From Clostridiales bacterium (GTDB lineage Bacteria > Bacillota > Clostridia > Christensenellales > CAG-138), in contig DXWI01000014.1 of NCBI GenBank assembly GCA_019416935.1, positions 1-64,000 of the forward strand: DNA of 64,000 nucleotides, given 5' to 3'. The translations under genes were made by a program, and so were the position numbers. Each line of letters opens with the position of its first letter. The stretch's first letter is position 1. The notes under the pieces were generated by a model that had not been told where the DNA came from, did not search any database, and saw only the letters and a list, made by a program, of their open reading frames with translations. Shown here piece by piece: positions 33,846 to 42,058 of the stretch.

Positions 33846-34208
33846 AGTGGGATACTCCTTTCGCCGCCGTGCGGACTGGTTTTCGGGGCGGACGTATGCG
33901 CTCTCCGGCCGCAGCCGGACAGACGCCCGCTTTCATACAGCATTATATTATATATCCATCTCCCGCTAAGATTCCGGTAAGGATTGCGCGGAATGGGCAA
34001 ATCCATAGAAAAGATCGGCCGGAGGTGCGCAGAAAGAAAAGCGGAGCCGTAAATGCACAGCGCGCGGGGCGCCGCGCCCCGGCAGGCTCGGGCGCTTTGC
34101 GGCAAGACGCGGCGGGGGGAGGGAACTGTTAAAAATCGCCTCCTTTGGGAAGAATAGCGGAAGGAAAAGCGCGCGCTTCAAGCCCGCGGCAAAAAAGGAG
34201 GACGGAAC
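33846..34208. other. 363 bp divergent intergenic region
   Basis: This separates the minus-strand membrane peptide from the plus-strand rubrerythrin gene. It contains an AT-rich -10-like tract for the minus strand (about 33942-33952) and the AAGGAGG ribosome binding site for rubrerythrin near its end. No -35/-10 pair for the rubrerythrin gene is convincing, and no GTGA-N5-TCAC operator is present. Confidence 0.5.
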
Positions 34209-34868
34209 ATGAAAAGATATCAATGCAAACTGTGTGGAGAGATCGTGGATGCGCCGGAGGGGGTAGAACTCGTTTGCCCGCGCTGCGGCGCAAGAGAGGA
34301 TCAGATGGAGGTGATCGAGGAACAGCACAGCAATCGGTATGCCGGTACGGAAACCGAGCGCAATTTGGAGGCGGCCTTTGCCGGCGAGTCGCAGGCGAGG
34401 AATAAATACACCTATTTTTCATCCGCTGCCAAGCGGGAGGGATTTGAACAGATTGCAGCGCTGTTTTTGCAAACCGCCGAAAACGAGCGGGAACATGCAA
34501 AGATTTGGTTCAAGGAGCTCGAGGGCATCGGCAGCACGGCGCAAAACCTGTTGGCGGCGGCTGCCGGCGAACACTATGAGTGGACGGATATGTACGAGCG
34601 GTTTGCGCAGACGGCCGAGCGCGAGGGGTTTTTGGAGCTTTCCAATCGGTTTCGCATGGTTGCGGCTATCGAAAAGCATCATGAGGAACGGTTCCGCGCG
34701 CTTCTGCAGAACGTGGAGAACGGCACGGTGTTCCAGCGGGATGAGCAGGATACCGTTTGGATCTGCCGCAACTGCGGACACATTGTGGTTGGCGCGCGCG
34801 CGCCGCAGATTTGTCCGGTCTGCGACCACCCGGAGGCGTTTTTTGAGATCCTTTGCAAAAACTATTGA
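34209..34868 (+). CDS. rubrerythrin with rubredoxin-like domains at both ends
   Basis: This 219-residue protein has an N-terminal rubredoxin-like Fe site ('YQCKLCGEIVDAP' ... 'VCPRCGA', residues ~4-28). A ferritin-like diiron domain (~40-165) follows with 'AGESQARNKYTYFSSAAKRE', 'ENEREHAKIWF' and 'AIEKHHEERFRAL'. It ends in a second rubredoxin-like site, 'WICRNCGHIVVG' ... 'QICPVCDHPEAFF'. Family members reduce peroxide. Duplicate rubredoxin ends are less common than a single one. It appears monocistronic, with its own terminator. Confidence 0.92.
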   Translation: MKRYQCKLCGEIVDAPEGVELVCPRCGAREDQMEVIEEQHSNRYAGTETERNLEAAFAGESQARNKYTYFSSAAKREGFEQIAALFLQTAENEREHAKIWFKELEGIGSTAQNLLAAAAGEHYEWTDMYERFAQTAEREGFLELSNRFRMVAAIEKHHEERFRALLQNVENGTVFQRDEQDTVWICRNCGHIVVGARAPQICPVCDHPEAFFEILCKNY

Positions 34869-34889
34869 GCCTTCCACAGCAGCAGCGGT

Positions 34890-34916
34890 TCCCGCCGGAT
34901 AGCGGCGGGATTTTTT
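34890..34916 (+). terminator. intrinsic terminator of the rubrerythrin gene
   Basis: TCCCGCC, loop GGATAGC, GGCGGGA, then TTTTTT, 22 bp after the stop codon. Confidence 0.85.
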
Positions 34917-34990
34917 ATGCGCCGGCCGCTGCATGCGCCTGTCCGGCTGCTCCGGAATGCAAAGGCGGCGTTAAGACGCGGAACGACGCG

Positions 34991-35020
34991 TTGACAAAAT
35001 GGGCATAGCGTTACTATAAT
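34991..35020 (+). promoter_or_regulatory. sigma-A promoter of the ATP synthase operon
   Basis: TTGACA at 34991-34996, an 18-bp spacer and TATAAT at 35015-35020 give a near-consensus strong promoter 39 bp before the first gene. Confidence 0.88.
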
Positions 35021-35058
35021 ATATGGATTCTTCGTGATAAGAGGGGGGAGGAGACGGT

Positions 35059-35409
35059 ATGGAAAGCGCGCTGGTCGGCTTCGGCCTGGCGCTTGCCGGC
35101 GGCGCTGCCATTGCGGCGCTCAATGACAGGCTGGCACGGGCGGCCCTCCGAAAAGGAGCCGCGCAGCTGTCCGCGCTCTTCGTTGTTCGGCAGATTTTGA
35201 ACGTTTCGTACTTGGCGGCCCTGTTCCTGCTGTCCGGCCTTCTCCCATGGGATATGGCGGCGCTGCTGATCGGCGGCGCGCTGGGCATCACCGTGCCGTC
35301 CATCTTCTTTACCCGCCGGCTGGTAAAGCGGAACGATGCGCTGAACCGGGAGGAGCGGGACAAGGAGCGAAAGCAGCTGAAAGACAGCGATGAAACCGCA
35401 AGGGGGTGA
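35059..35409 (+). CDS. atpI: AtpI-like membrane protein of the ATP synthase operon
   Basis: This 116-residue protein has three or four membrane helices ('LVGFGLALAGGAAIAALNDR', 'LNVSYLAALFLLSGLL', 'MAALLIGGALGITVPSIFF') and a charged C-terminal tail. It is the first gene of the operon, with GGGGAGGAG upstream, and has AtpI's typical size and position. AtpI helps c-ring assembly or Mg2+ supply. Sequence identity within the family is low, so the assignment leans on position. Confidence 0.75.
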   Translation: MESALVGFGLALAGGAAIAALNDRLARAALRKGAAQLSALFVVRQILNVSYLAALFLLSGLLPWDMAALLIGGALGITVPSIFFTRRLVKRNDALNREERDKERKQLKDSDETARG

Positions 35410-35415
35410 ATGGGA

Positions 35416-36096
35416 ATGGGCGAAGCATCTGAGGTCGTGATTCCGCTGTTCGGCGTGCTCGATGTGACCGGCGAGGTGATCCTGATGTGGGTGATCGCGC
35501 TGCTGCTCGTGCTGACGTCGATTTTTGTCACGCGGCATCTGAAGGAAAGGCCCGGCCGGTTCCAGAACATGGTGGAAACGGCAGTCGAAAGTCTGGATCG
35601 CTTTTTTACCGGTATCGTCGGGAAAAAGAAGGCGCGAAAGTATTTCTGTTTTCTCGGTTCGCTGTTTATCTTTATCATCGTCGCCAACTACTCCGGCCTC
35701 ATTCCGGGCGTTGGGATGACGAAGTATTTCAAGGCGCCTACGGCTTCGCTTTCGGTGACGCTGGGACTGGGCGTTGTGACGTTTGCGTTTTTGCAGATTG
35801 CCAGCATCCGTGCGGGCGGCTGCAAACACTACTTCAAGCGTTTTGTCACGCCCATTGCGGTCATGCTGCCGCTGCTCGTGCTGGATGAATTCATCAAGCC
35901 CGCTTCGCTGGCGCTGCGCCTGTTCGGCAATGTGTTCGGCGAGGAGACCGTTACCGAGGAGCTGTACGGCCTGCTGCCGATCGGCGCGCCGGTCATTATG
36001 ATGGCGTTGTCGCTGCTGTTCTGTGCGATTCAGGCCGTTGTATTTACCATGCTTGTTTCCATCTATCTGGAAGAAGCCATTGAAGTGGAAGAATAA
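35416..36096 (+). CDS. atpB: F-type ATP synthase subunit a
   Basis: ATG 35416 is nine bases from AAGGGGG; ATG 35410 is an alternative. The 226-residue polytopic subunit shows the landmarks of AtpB: 'FFTGIVGKKKARKYFCFLGS', 'FIIVANYSGLIPG', 'LDEFIKPASLALRLFGNVFG' with the essential stator Arg in 'ALRLFGN', and C-terminal 'FCAIQAVVFTMLVSIYLEEA'. It forms the proton half-channels next to the c ring. Confidence 0.93.
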   Translation: MGEASEVVIPLFGVLDVTGEVILMWVIALLLVLTSIFVTRHLKERPGRFQNMVETAVESLDRFFTGIVGKKKARKYFCFLGSLFIFIIVANYSGLIPGVGMTKYFKAPTASLSVTLGLGVVTFAFLQIASIRAGGCKHYFKRFVTPIAVMLPLLVLDEFIKPASLALRLFGNVFGEETVTEELYGLLPIGAPVIMMALSLLFCAIQAVVFTMLVSIYLEEAIEVEE

Positions 36097-36120
36097 TCAT
36101 TACGATAGGAGAAAAAGATC

Positions 36121-36351
36121 ATGACAGATTCCGCAATTATTGCACTCGCAGCCGCGATCGCGATCGCCGTCAGCACCATTTTTCCGGCGCTTGGTCAGGG
36201 TAAAACCGCAAAGGCGGCCATGGAGAGCATCGCCCGCCAGCCCGATGCCGCCAAGGACATCCGTTCCGCGCTCATCATTTCCATGGCGCTGATGGAAGCG
36301 CTTACGATCTACGGCCTGTTGATCGCATTCATTTTGACCTCTAAGATCTGA
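36121..36351 (+). CDS. atpE: F-type ATP synthase subunit c
   Basis: This 76-residue hairpin has two membrane helices and the polar loop 'ESIARQPDAAKDI'. Its ion carboxylate lies in 'ISMALMEALTIYGLLIAFIL' (Glu near residue 59). A Gln in 'FPALGQGKTA' corresponds to the Na+-ring Gln, but the Ser-Thr pair that follows Glu in Na+ rings is Ala-Leu here. H+ coupling therefore looks more likely. It is spaced 25 bp from atpB, with AGGAG upstream. Confidence 0.93.
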   Translation: MTDSAIIALAAAIAIAVSTIFPALGQGKTAKAAMESIARQPDAAKDIRSALIISMALMEALTIYGLLIAFILTSKI

Positions 36352-36450
36352 GCGCGCGCGCCGGATGCTGCGGTGCATCCGGCGCAGTGCGCCAGCGGCC
36401 CGGCGTTCGGGCGGAAAGGGTGCTTCGCATCGCGAAGCGGAGTGATGGGA

Positions 36451-36867
36451 ATGACCATTCAGTTATCCGTTCTGCTGTGGACGGTGATTACATTTTGTAT
36501 CCTGATGTTCTTATTGAACAAATTCCTGTTCAAGCCGCTGCTTGCATTTATGGATGCGCGGGAACAGAAGATTGCGCGCGCGCGCAGCCGGCAGGAGGAA
36601 GCGGCTTTCGCGCGGCAGACGGCCAGCCGCGAGGCGGAAGAAAACCGGCTCGCTGCACAAAAGCGGGCGCACGATGCCGCGGAGGCCGCGCTTTCGGATG
36701 CAAAACGGCAAGCCGCACAGGAGGCGGCCGAAGCGGAAAAAAGATATGCCCTGCTGTTGGATCAACGGCGGTCGGAACTGGAAACGGAAAAACGGGAGCT
36801 CCAGCGGAATTTGGATGCCGGCATGGACGATCTGGTCGCGGCATTCGTACAGAAACTGGTGTCCTGA
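36451..36867 (+). CDS. atpF: F-type ATP synthase subunit b
   Basis: Start chosen at ATG 36451 (MTIQLSVLLWTVITFCILMF), eight bases from GGAG. The 138-residue product is one N-terminal membrane helix, then 'NKFLFKPLLAFMDAREQKIA', the conserved b-subunit junction, and a long Ala/Glu/Arg coiled coil to the end. This is a stand-alone peripheral stalk chain. The downstream fusion gene starts 13 bp later with another b-like segment, so the stalk may be a b/b' heterodimer. Confidence 0.9.
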   Translation: MTIQLSVLLWTVITFCILMFLLNKFLFKPLLAFMDAREQKIARARSRQEEAAFARQTASREAEENRLAAQKRAHDAAEAALSDAKRQAAQEAAEAEKRYALLLDQRRSELETEKRELQRNLDAGMDDLVAAFVQKLVS

Positions 36868-36879
36868 CAGGGAAATGCT

Positions 36880-39093
36880 ATGCACTTTTTGTATGCGCTG
36901 ATCAATGTCCTGCTGCTGGCGGGGATCATATGGATTTTTGGACGAAAACAAATCGTCTCTATTTTCCGATCCCGCCGCGAGCGGATCAACGCTGCGCTCG
37001 ATGAGGTGGAGCACGCGCTGCCGGAATTGGAGATCGCGCCGGAGCAGCAGTCGCCGCCGCCCGAAGAGAAAAGGCCGGATGTGGCCGAGGCGGTGGAACA
37101 GATCCAAACCGAGGCGCGGGAACAGGAATATCGTCTGGAAACACAGTTTGGACACGCCTGTGAGGACATGCGCCGCGCGATGCTGCTCGACGTCCGCGAC
37201 GAGACGGTGCGGCGCGCGCAGGACTTGGCAGCCGAGCGCATGGCGGAGGAACCGTATCGGTCTGCTTTGTTGAACCACGAGGCGGAGATGGTGGACGACA
37301 TCCTTGCGCGCATCACCCTCTCGCCGGGCGATATGGTGTATCTGGCCAAGCACGATGTTTTGTATGTTACGCTGACCTCCGCTTACCCGATGGCGGAGCC
37401 GCTTGTCGAGCGTATTCGTGAACGGGTCGAGCAGATGCTTCTCGAGGTGAACGGGAAGCCCTCGTTCTGGGTCAAGGTGGACGAAACGCTGATCGGCGGA
37501 TTCCAACTTCGCATCGGGGATACGGTGTACGACCGCACGGTCGTCAACAGCATCGCGCGGCTTGGAGAAATCCTGAGCGAGCGGGAGATCGACGGGAGCG
37601 ATGCGGAGCAACTGCTGCCCGGCATGGCCGATACCGTTAAGCATACGCCGATGGAGAATGATGAATATCAGGTCGGGCGCGTTCTCACCGTTTCCGACGG
37701 CATCTGCTGGTTGGACGGCGTGTCCGACATCATGTTCGGCGAGGTGGTCGCCTTTGCATGCGGCGAGCAGGGCATGGTGCTCGATATAGAACCGGATCGC
37801 GTCGGCTGCATCATCTTCGGCCGCTATGAACACATCGAAAGTCTCAGCAGGGTGCGCCGTTTGGGCATGATGATGAGCGTGCCCGTGGGCGACGCGCTGC
37901 TCGGGCGCGTTGTGGACCCGCTGGGCAACCCCATCGATGGAAAGGGCCATATCTGGGCGAGCGAGCGCCGTCCCATCGAATTTCACGCACCGGCCATTCC
38001 GGATCGCAAGCCGGTGTCTGTGCCGCTGCATACCGGCATCAAGCCCATCGATGCGCTTGTGCCCATCGGCCGCGGTCAGCGCGAACTGATCATCGGCGAC
38101 CGGCAGACCGGCAAGACGGCCATTGCGATCGATACGATCCTCAATCAGAAGGGCAAGAACGTCGCGTGCATCTATGTCGCCATCGGTCAGAAGGATGCGG
38201 CGGTTGCGGAGATCGTGTCCAAGCTGGAAAGGTACGGCGCAATGGAGTATACGACCGTTGTTTCGGCCACCGCGTCAAGCGCGGCCTCCATGCAGTATAT
38301 CGCGCCGTTTGCGGGCGCCGCCATGAGCGAGTATTTCATGTATAACGGCCGCGATGCGCTGATCGTATACGACGATCTCTCCAAACACGCCGTGGCCTAC
38401 CGCGAACTGTCGCTGCTGCTGCACCGCCCTTCCGGGCGAGAGGCGTACCCGGGCGATATCTTCTATCTGCATGCGCGCCTTCTTGAGCGCGCGGCACAGC
38501 TGTCTGATGCGGCGGGCGGCGGTTCCGTTACCGCGCTGCCGATCATCGAAACGCAGGCCGGTGATATCTCCGCTTATATCCCGACCAACGTCATTTCGAT
38601 CACCGACGGACAGATTTTTCTGGAAACGGATCTGTTCAATGAGGGGCAGCGCCCCGCGGTCAACGTGGGGTTATCCGTGTCGCGCGTCGGCGGCGCGGCG
38701 CAGACAAAGCTGATGAAACAGGTATCCTCCCAACTTCGCATGCATCTTGCGCAGTATCGGGAACTGGCGACCTTCGCACAATTCGGTTCCGATCTGGATG
38801 ACGCTACAAGAACGATTCTCGCCTCCGGCGCGCGCATGATGGCGGCGCTTCGGCAGGGACGATATGCGCCGCTGGCGGACTGGAAGCAGGCGCTGCTGAT
38901 CTTCGCTGTTTCCGGCGGCTGTGCGGCCGAGGTTCCACCGGAGGACATGGAAGCATACGAGGAACGGCTGTTCCATTATTTTGAAACAGCGCAGAGCGAT
39001 CTGGTGCGCCTCCTTTCCACAGGGAAGAAGCTCGATGCGCAGGCGGTAGAGCGACTTGAAAACGCACTGCGCGCATTTCTGGAGGTGGCCTGA
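36880..39093 (+). CDS. atpA: fused b-like / delta C-terminal / alpha ATP synthase subunit
   Basis: A single uninterrupted 737-codon ORF. Residues 1-22 form a membrane helix ('FLYALINVLLLAGIIWIFG') and ~23-140 a basic then coiled-coil stalk, b-like. Residues ~158-236 match the delta/OSCP C-terminal domain ('DVLYVTLTSAYPMAEPLVER', 'VDETLIGGFQLRIGDTVYDR'). From ~262 to the end is alpha: 'MSVPVGDALLGRVVDPLGNP', Walker A 'IIGDRQTGKTAIAID' (~404-418), 'YDDLSKHAVAYRELSLLLHR' and 'NVGLSVSRVGGAAQTKLMKQ'. The usual alpha N-terminal helix and most of the delta N-terminal domain are not seen. No separate atpH exists. The ATG at codon 258 has no ribosome binding site. Mycobacterial b-delta fusions are known; joining alpha as well is unusual. 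Confidence 0.9.
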   Translation: MHFLYALINVLLLAGIIWIFGRKQIVSIFRSRRERINAALDEVEHALPELEIAPEQQSPPPEEKRPDVAEAVEQIQTEAREQEYRLETQFGHACEDMRRAMLLDVRDETVRRAQDLAAERMAEEPYRSALLNHEAEMVDDILARITLSPGDMVYLAKHDVLYVTLTSAYPMAEPLVERIRERVEQMLLEVNGKPSFWVKVDETLIGGFQLRIGDTVYDRTVVNSIARLGEILSEREIDGSDAEQLLPGMADTVKHTPMENDEYQVGRVLTVSDGICWLDGVSDIMFGEVVAFACGEQGMVLDIEPDRVGCIIFGRYEHIESLSRVRRLGMMMSVPVGDALLGRVVDPLGNPIDGKGHIWASERRPIEFHAPAIPDRKPVSVPLHTGIKPIDALVPIGRGQRELIIGDRQTGKTAIAIDTILNQKGKNVACIYVAIGQKDAAVAEIVSKLERYGAMEYTTVVSATASSAASMQYIAPFAGAAMSEYFMYNGRDALIVYDDLSKHAVAYRELSLLLHRPSGREAYPGDIFYLHARLLERAAQLSDAAGGGSVTALPIIETQAGDISAYIPTNVISITDGQIFLETDLFNEGQRPAVNVGLSVSRVGGAAQTKLMKQVSSQLRMHLAQYRELATFAQFGSDLDDATRTILASGARMMAALRQGRYAPLADWKQALLIFAVSGGCAAEVPPEDMEAYEERLFHYFETAQSDLVRLLSTGKKLDAQAVERLENALRAFLEVA

Positions 39094-39095
39094 CC

Positions 39096-39929
39096 ATGGC
39101 CGGCCTCCGGGAACTCCGCAAACGGTTGAAGAGCGTTCGCACGACCGGTCAGCTTGCCGGGGCGATGCGCACCGTCGCAGCGGCGAAGTATTCACGTGTC
39201 AATGCCGCCCGTCTTTCCTATGGGGCCTATGCGGCGGTCTGCCGGGAAATGCAGCAAGCCGCCGGCCGTACCAGGCGCCGGCCAATGGAGGGAACGGATG
39301 AGAAGCCGCGCTGCTTCGCGCTCTTTTCAAGCAACCGCGGACTCTGCGGCGGTTTCAACGCGGAGCTTTTGAACCTGTTTTACAGCCGATATCGGGAAGC
39401 GAAGCCGACGCCGCTGGTCATTGCCTGCGGGAAAATGGCGGTGGCGTTTTGCAGAGAGAAAGAGATTGCGCTGGAACAGGAGATCCTGTTGGATGATGTG
39501 CCACTGTTTGAACAGGCGCAGCAATTGGCCGCCCGTTTGAAGGAACTATACGCATCGGGAGCGGTTTCCGGCGTGGATATCCTGTACCAGCGCTTTGAAA
39601 ACATGCTGCGGCAAACGCCCGTCATCCGGCAGGTGCTGCCGGATGCGGACGATGGCGCCCAGGCGGCGACGGCGGATCTGCTATTCCTGCCGGATCACGA
39701 GACGGTATGCGAACGCCTTGCGGAACACGGGTTTGACACAACGATATACGCCATATCGCTCGAGCATGCATCCGGCGCACAGGCGGCGACGCTGATGGCA
39801 ATGCGCTCCGCATACGACAATGCCGCGCAGTCTGCTCTGGAACTGGAGACGACGATCAACCGCAGGCGCCAGGCGGAGGTTACCGCGAGCGTGATCGAGA
39901 CGGCGGCGGACAACGTTCAGCAACCGTAG
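39096..39929 (+). CDS. atpG: F-type ATP synthase subunit gamma
   Basis: This 277-residue protein begins MAGLRELRKRLKSVRTTGQL, then 'AGAMRTVAAAKYSRVNAARL', the N-terminal rotor helix. 'CFALFSSNRGLCGGFNAELL' is the diagnostic gamma motif. The C-terminal 'AMRSAYDNAAQSALELETTI' and 'NRRRQAEVTASVIE' form the second shaft helix. It starts 2 bp after the fusion gene stop. The overall length is normal. Gamma is the central rotor shaft. Confidence 0.93.
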   Translation: MAGLRELRKRLKSVRTTGQLAGAMRTVAAAKYSRVNAARLSYGAYAAVCREMQQAAGRTRRRPMEGTDEKPRCFALFSSNRGLCGGFNAELLNLFYSRYREAKPTPLVIACGKMAVAFCREKEIALEQEILLDDVPLFEQAQQLAARLKELYASGAVSGVDILYQRFENMLRQTPVIRQVLPDADDGAQAATADLLFLPDHETVCERLAEHGFDTTIYAISLEHASGAQAATLMAMRSAYDNAAQSALELETTINRRRQAEVTASVIETAADNVQQP

Positions 39930-40028
39930 CGCCGCGGCATGGACCGGCGGCAAAGGCAAAGCCGCCCGTTCTGCCGGCAGCGTGCCGCAGCCGGTTTTCC
40001 CCGATTTCCATAAAGAAAGGTCAAAGCA

Positions 40029-41414
40029 ATGCCTGCAACTGGTATTATTACAAGAATCACCGGCCCCGTTGTGGATATTCGATTCCCGTCGAACGAGCAT
40101 ATTCCGGATATCTTTCATGCGGTTCAGGTTCGCATCGGTGAGGAAACCTATACGCTGGAAACGCTGCAGCAACTGGGCGACGGCGAGGTGCGCTGCATAT
40201 CCATGCGCCCGACCGACGGCATGTCCCGCGGCATGACCGCTGTCGATACCGGCGCGCCCATCTCGATTCCGGTCGGTGAAGCGCTGCTCGGAAGAATGAT
40301 CGACGTGACCGGACGCCCCATCGACCGCAGCGGCGCAGTGCAGTCGCAGGAATACTGGCCGATCCACCATCAGGCGCCAAAGTTTACCGACATCGTTCCG
40401 GCAACGGAGATTCTGGAGACGGGCATCAAGGTGATCGATCTGATGACGCCCTATGCCAAGGGCGGAAAGATCGGTCTGTTCGGCGGCGCAGGCGTCGGCA
40501 AGACCGTGCTGATTATGGAGCTGATCCGCAACATCGCGTTCGAGCATAACGGATACTCCGTATTTGCCGGCGTGGGCGAGCGCTCGCGCGAGGGCAACGA
40601 TCTCTGGCAGGAGATGAACCAGTCCGGCGTGATCGACAAGACGGCGCTCGTGTTCGGCCAGATGAACGAGCCGGCCGGCGCAAGACTGCGCGTGCCGCTG
40701 GCCGGGTTGACGATCGCGGAGTGTTTCCGTGAGATCGCGCACAGGGATGTGCTGCTGTTTATCGACAACGTGTTTCGCTTTACGCAGGCAGGCGCAGAGG
40801 TCTCCGCATTGCTTGGCCGCATGCCGTCCGCGGTTGGCTATCAGCCGACGCTGGCCTCCGAGATGGGCAAGCTGCAGGAGCGCATCGTTTCCACGCACAA
40901 CGGTTCCATTACTTCGGTGCAGGCCATCTATGTGCCGGCGGATGATTTGACGGATCCGGCGCCGGCCACGACGTTTTCCCATTTGGACGCGACCACCGTG
41001 CTCTCCCGCAGCATTGTGGAGCTGGGCATCTATCCGGCGGTCGCCCCGCTGGAGTCCAACTCGAGAATGCTCGCGCCCGATGTGGTGGGCGCGCGCCATT
41101 ATACGGCGGCGAAGGAGGTGCAGCGCGTTTTGCAGCGGTATAACGAGCTGCAGGATATCATCGCCATTCTCGGCATGGATGAACTTTCGCCGGAGGATCG
41201 CCTGACGGTCAGGCGCGCGCGCAAGGTGCAGCGGTTCATGAGCCAGCCATTCCATGTCGCGGAGAGCTTTACGGGCCTGAAGGGAAAGTTTGTGCCGATC
41301 GAGGAAACCATTCGCGGCTTTGAAGCGATACTCGGCGGCGATTGCGACAACCTTCCGGAGCAGGCGTTCCTGATGGCGGGCACGATCGACGACGTCTATG
41401 CAAAACGGGGTTAA
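40029..41414 (+). CDS. atpD: F-type ATP synthase subunit beta
   Basis: This 461-residue catalytic subunit has Walker A 'GLFGGAGVGKTVLIMELI' (~152-169), 'FAGVGERSREGNDLW' with the catalytic Glu, Walker B 'DVLLFIDNVFRFTQAG', and 'ALLGRMPSAVGYQPTLASEM', the beta DELSEED-adjacent catch. The C-terminal 'GMDELSPEDRLTVRRARKVQ' carries the DELSEED-equivalent. Length and motifs are normal, in contrast to the fused alpha. A 99-bp gap separates it from gamma. Confidence 0.95.
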   Translation: MPATGIITRITGPVVDIRFPSNEHIPDIFHAVQVRIGEETYTLETLQQLGDGEVRCISMRPTDGMSRGMTAVDTGAPISIPVGEALLGRMIDVTGRPIDRSGAVQSQEYWPIHHQAPKFTDIVPATEILETGIKVIDLMTPYAKGGKIGLFGGAGVGKTVLIMELIRNIAFEHNGYSVFAGVGERSREGNDLWQEMNQSGVIDKTALVFGQMNEPAGARLRVPLAGLTIAECFREIAHRDVLLFIDNVFRFTQAGAEVSALLGRMPSAVGYQPTLASEMGKLQERIVSTHNGSITSVQAIYVPADDLTDPAPATTFSHLDATTVLSRSIVELGIYPAVAPLESNSRMLAPDVVGARHYTAAKEVQRVLQRYNELQDIIAILGMDELSPEDRLTVRRARKVQRFMSQPFHVAESFTGLKGKFVPIEETIRGFEAILGGDCDNLPEQAFLMAGTIDDVYAKRG

Positions 41415-41429
41415 ATACGGAGGCACAGT

Positions 41430-41777
41430 ATGGCGGAACGAATGACGGACCTTAAAGCGCCGCTGTCGCTTCGCATTATAACGCCAAACGGCGTTGCTGC
41501 CGAAGCGGCGTGCGATGCGGTAACGCTGCCCGTGGCGGACGGGATATCCGGCGAGGGCGGCGGCAGCATGGGTATTCGCAGGGGACATGCGCGGGCTATG
41601 ATCGCCCTTGCGGCGGGCGTCGTACTCGCCCGGCTGCATGGAGACACCGTGCTCTCCATCGCAGTGGAGTCCGGACTTGCGTCCGTTGACCGGGACACCG
41701 TGCAAATTCTTGCAGAGCGTGTCGGGCAGCCCGTCACCGGTGCGGCATCCGGTACGGGTAAGGATGAAATGAAATAA
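41430..41777 (+). CDS. atpC: F-type ATP synthase subunit epsilon, C-terminally short
   Basis: This 115-residue protein has the N-terminal beta-sandwich of epsilon ('LSLRIITPNGVAAEAACDAV', 'GSMGIRRGHARAMIALAAGV', 'SIAVESGLASVDRDTVQILA'). After about residue 97 there is only a short polar tail ('VGQPVTGAASGTGKDEMK') where normal epsilon has a two-helix domain. That domain inhibits ATP hydrolysis in many bacteria. Its absence suggests altered regulation. The gene is 15 bp after atpD and ends the operon. Confidence 0.88.
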   Translation: MAERMTDLKAPLSLRIITPNGVAAEAACDAVTLPVADGISGEGGGSMGIRRGHARAMIALAAGVVLARLHGDTVLSIAVESGLASVDRDTVQILAERVGQPVTGAASGTGKDEMK

Positions 41778-41923
41778 AACCTGTCATCAAAATGCGTTCC
41801 ATGCAGGGAAAGCGGCAGGTTCGCGTGCGCTGGACGGCTGCATTTTTTTGCAAATTCACTATTGCAATTTCAAACAAATTGTAGTATGATATGAAAGCTG
41901 TCAGGAACAGCCAAAGCACATAT

Positions 41924-41999
41924 GGGGATATAGCTCAGTTGGTAGAGCGCTGCGTTCGCAATGCAGAAGTCAGGGGTTCGAGTCCCCTTATCTCCACCA
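41924..41999 (+). tRNA. tRNA-Ala(CGC)
   Basis: This 76-nt cloverleaf starts GGGGATATAGCTCAGTTGG and ends with an encoded CCA. The 7-bp acceptor stem carries the G3-U70 pair that defines tRNA-Ala. The anticodon loop TTCGCAA gives anticodon CGC (reads GCG). The T arm is normal (GGTTCGAGTCC). It is followed directly by a terminator. No phage integrase or duplicated 3' end is visible next to it. Confidence 0.93.
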
Positions 42000-42004
42000 A
42001 ACCA

Positions 42005-42050
42005 AAAATCCGAACCTTTTCCAACGATGGAGAAGCGTTCGGATTTTTTT
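42005..42050 (+). terminator. intrinsic terminator after tRNA-Ala
   Basis: A long hairpin, AATCCGAAC...CTTTTCC/GGAGAAG...GTTCGGATT, followed by TTTTTTT, begins 5 bp after the tRNA. Confidence 0.88.
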
Positions 42051-42058
42051 GTTATAAA

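Noticed and set aside
37651..39093. Stand-alone alpha subunit starting at the ATG at codon 258 of the fusion
   Set aside because: No ribosome binding site precedes it and the frame upstream is clearly coding. Internal initiation remains possible but unsupported.
39681..41705. Long 674-codon minus-strand frame opposite atpG/atpD/atpC
   Set aside because: It is the antisense shadow of strongly coding GC-rich ATP synthase genes. No ribosome binding site or protein family pattern.
41924..41999. tRNA-Ala as the prophage attachment site
   Set aside because: It is 17 kb from the prophage end, with essential ATP synthase genes between them, and no repeat of its 3' end is seen.
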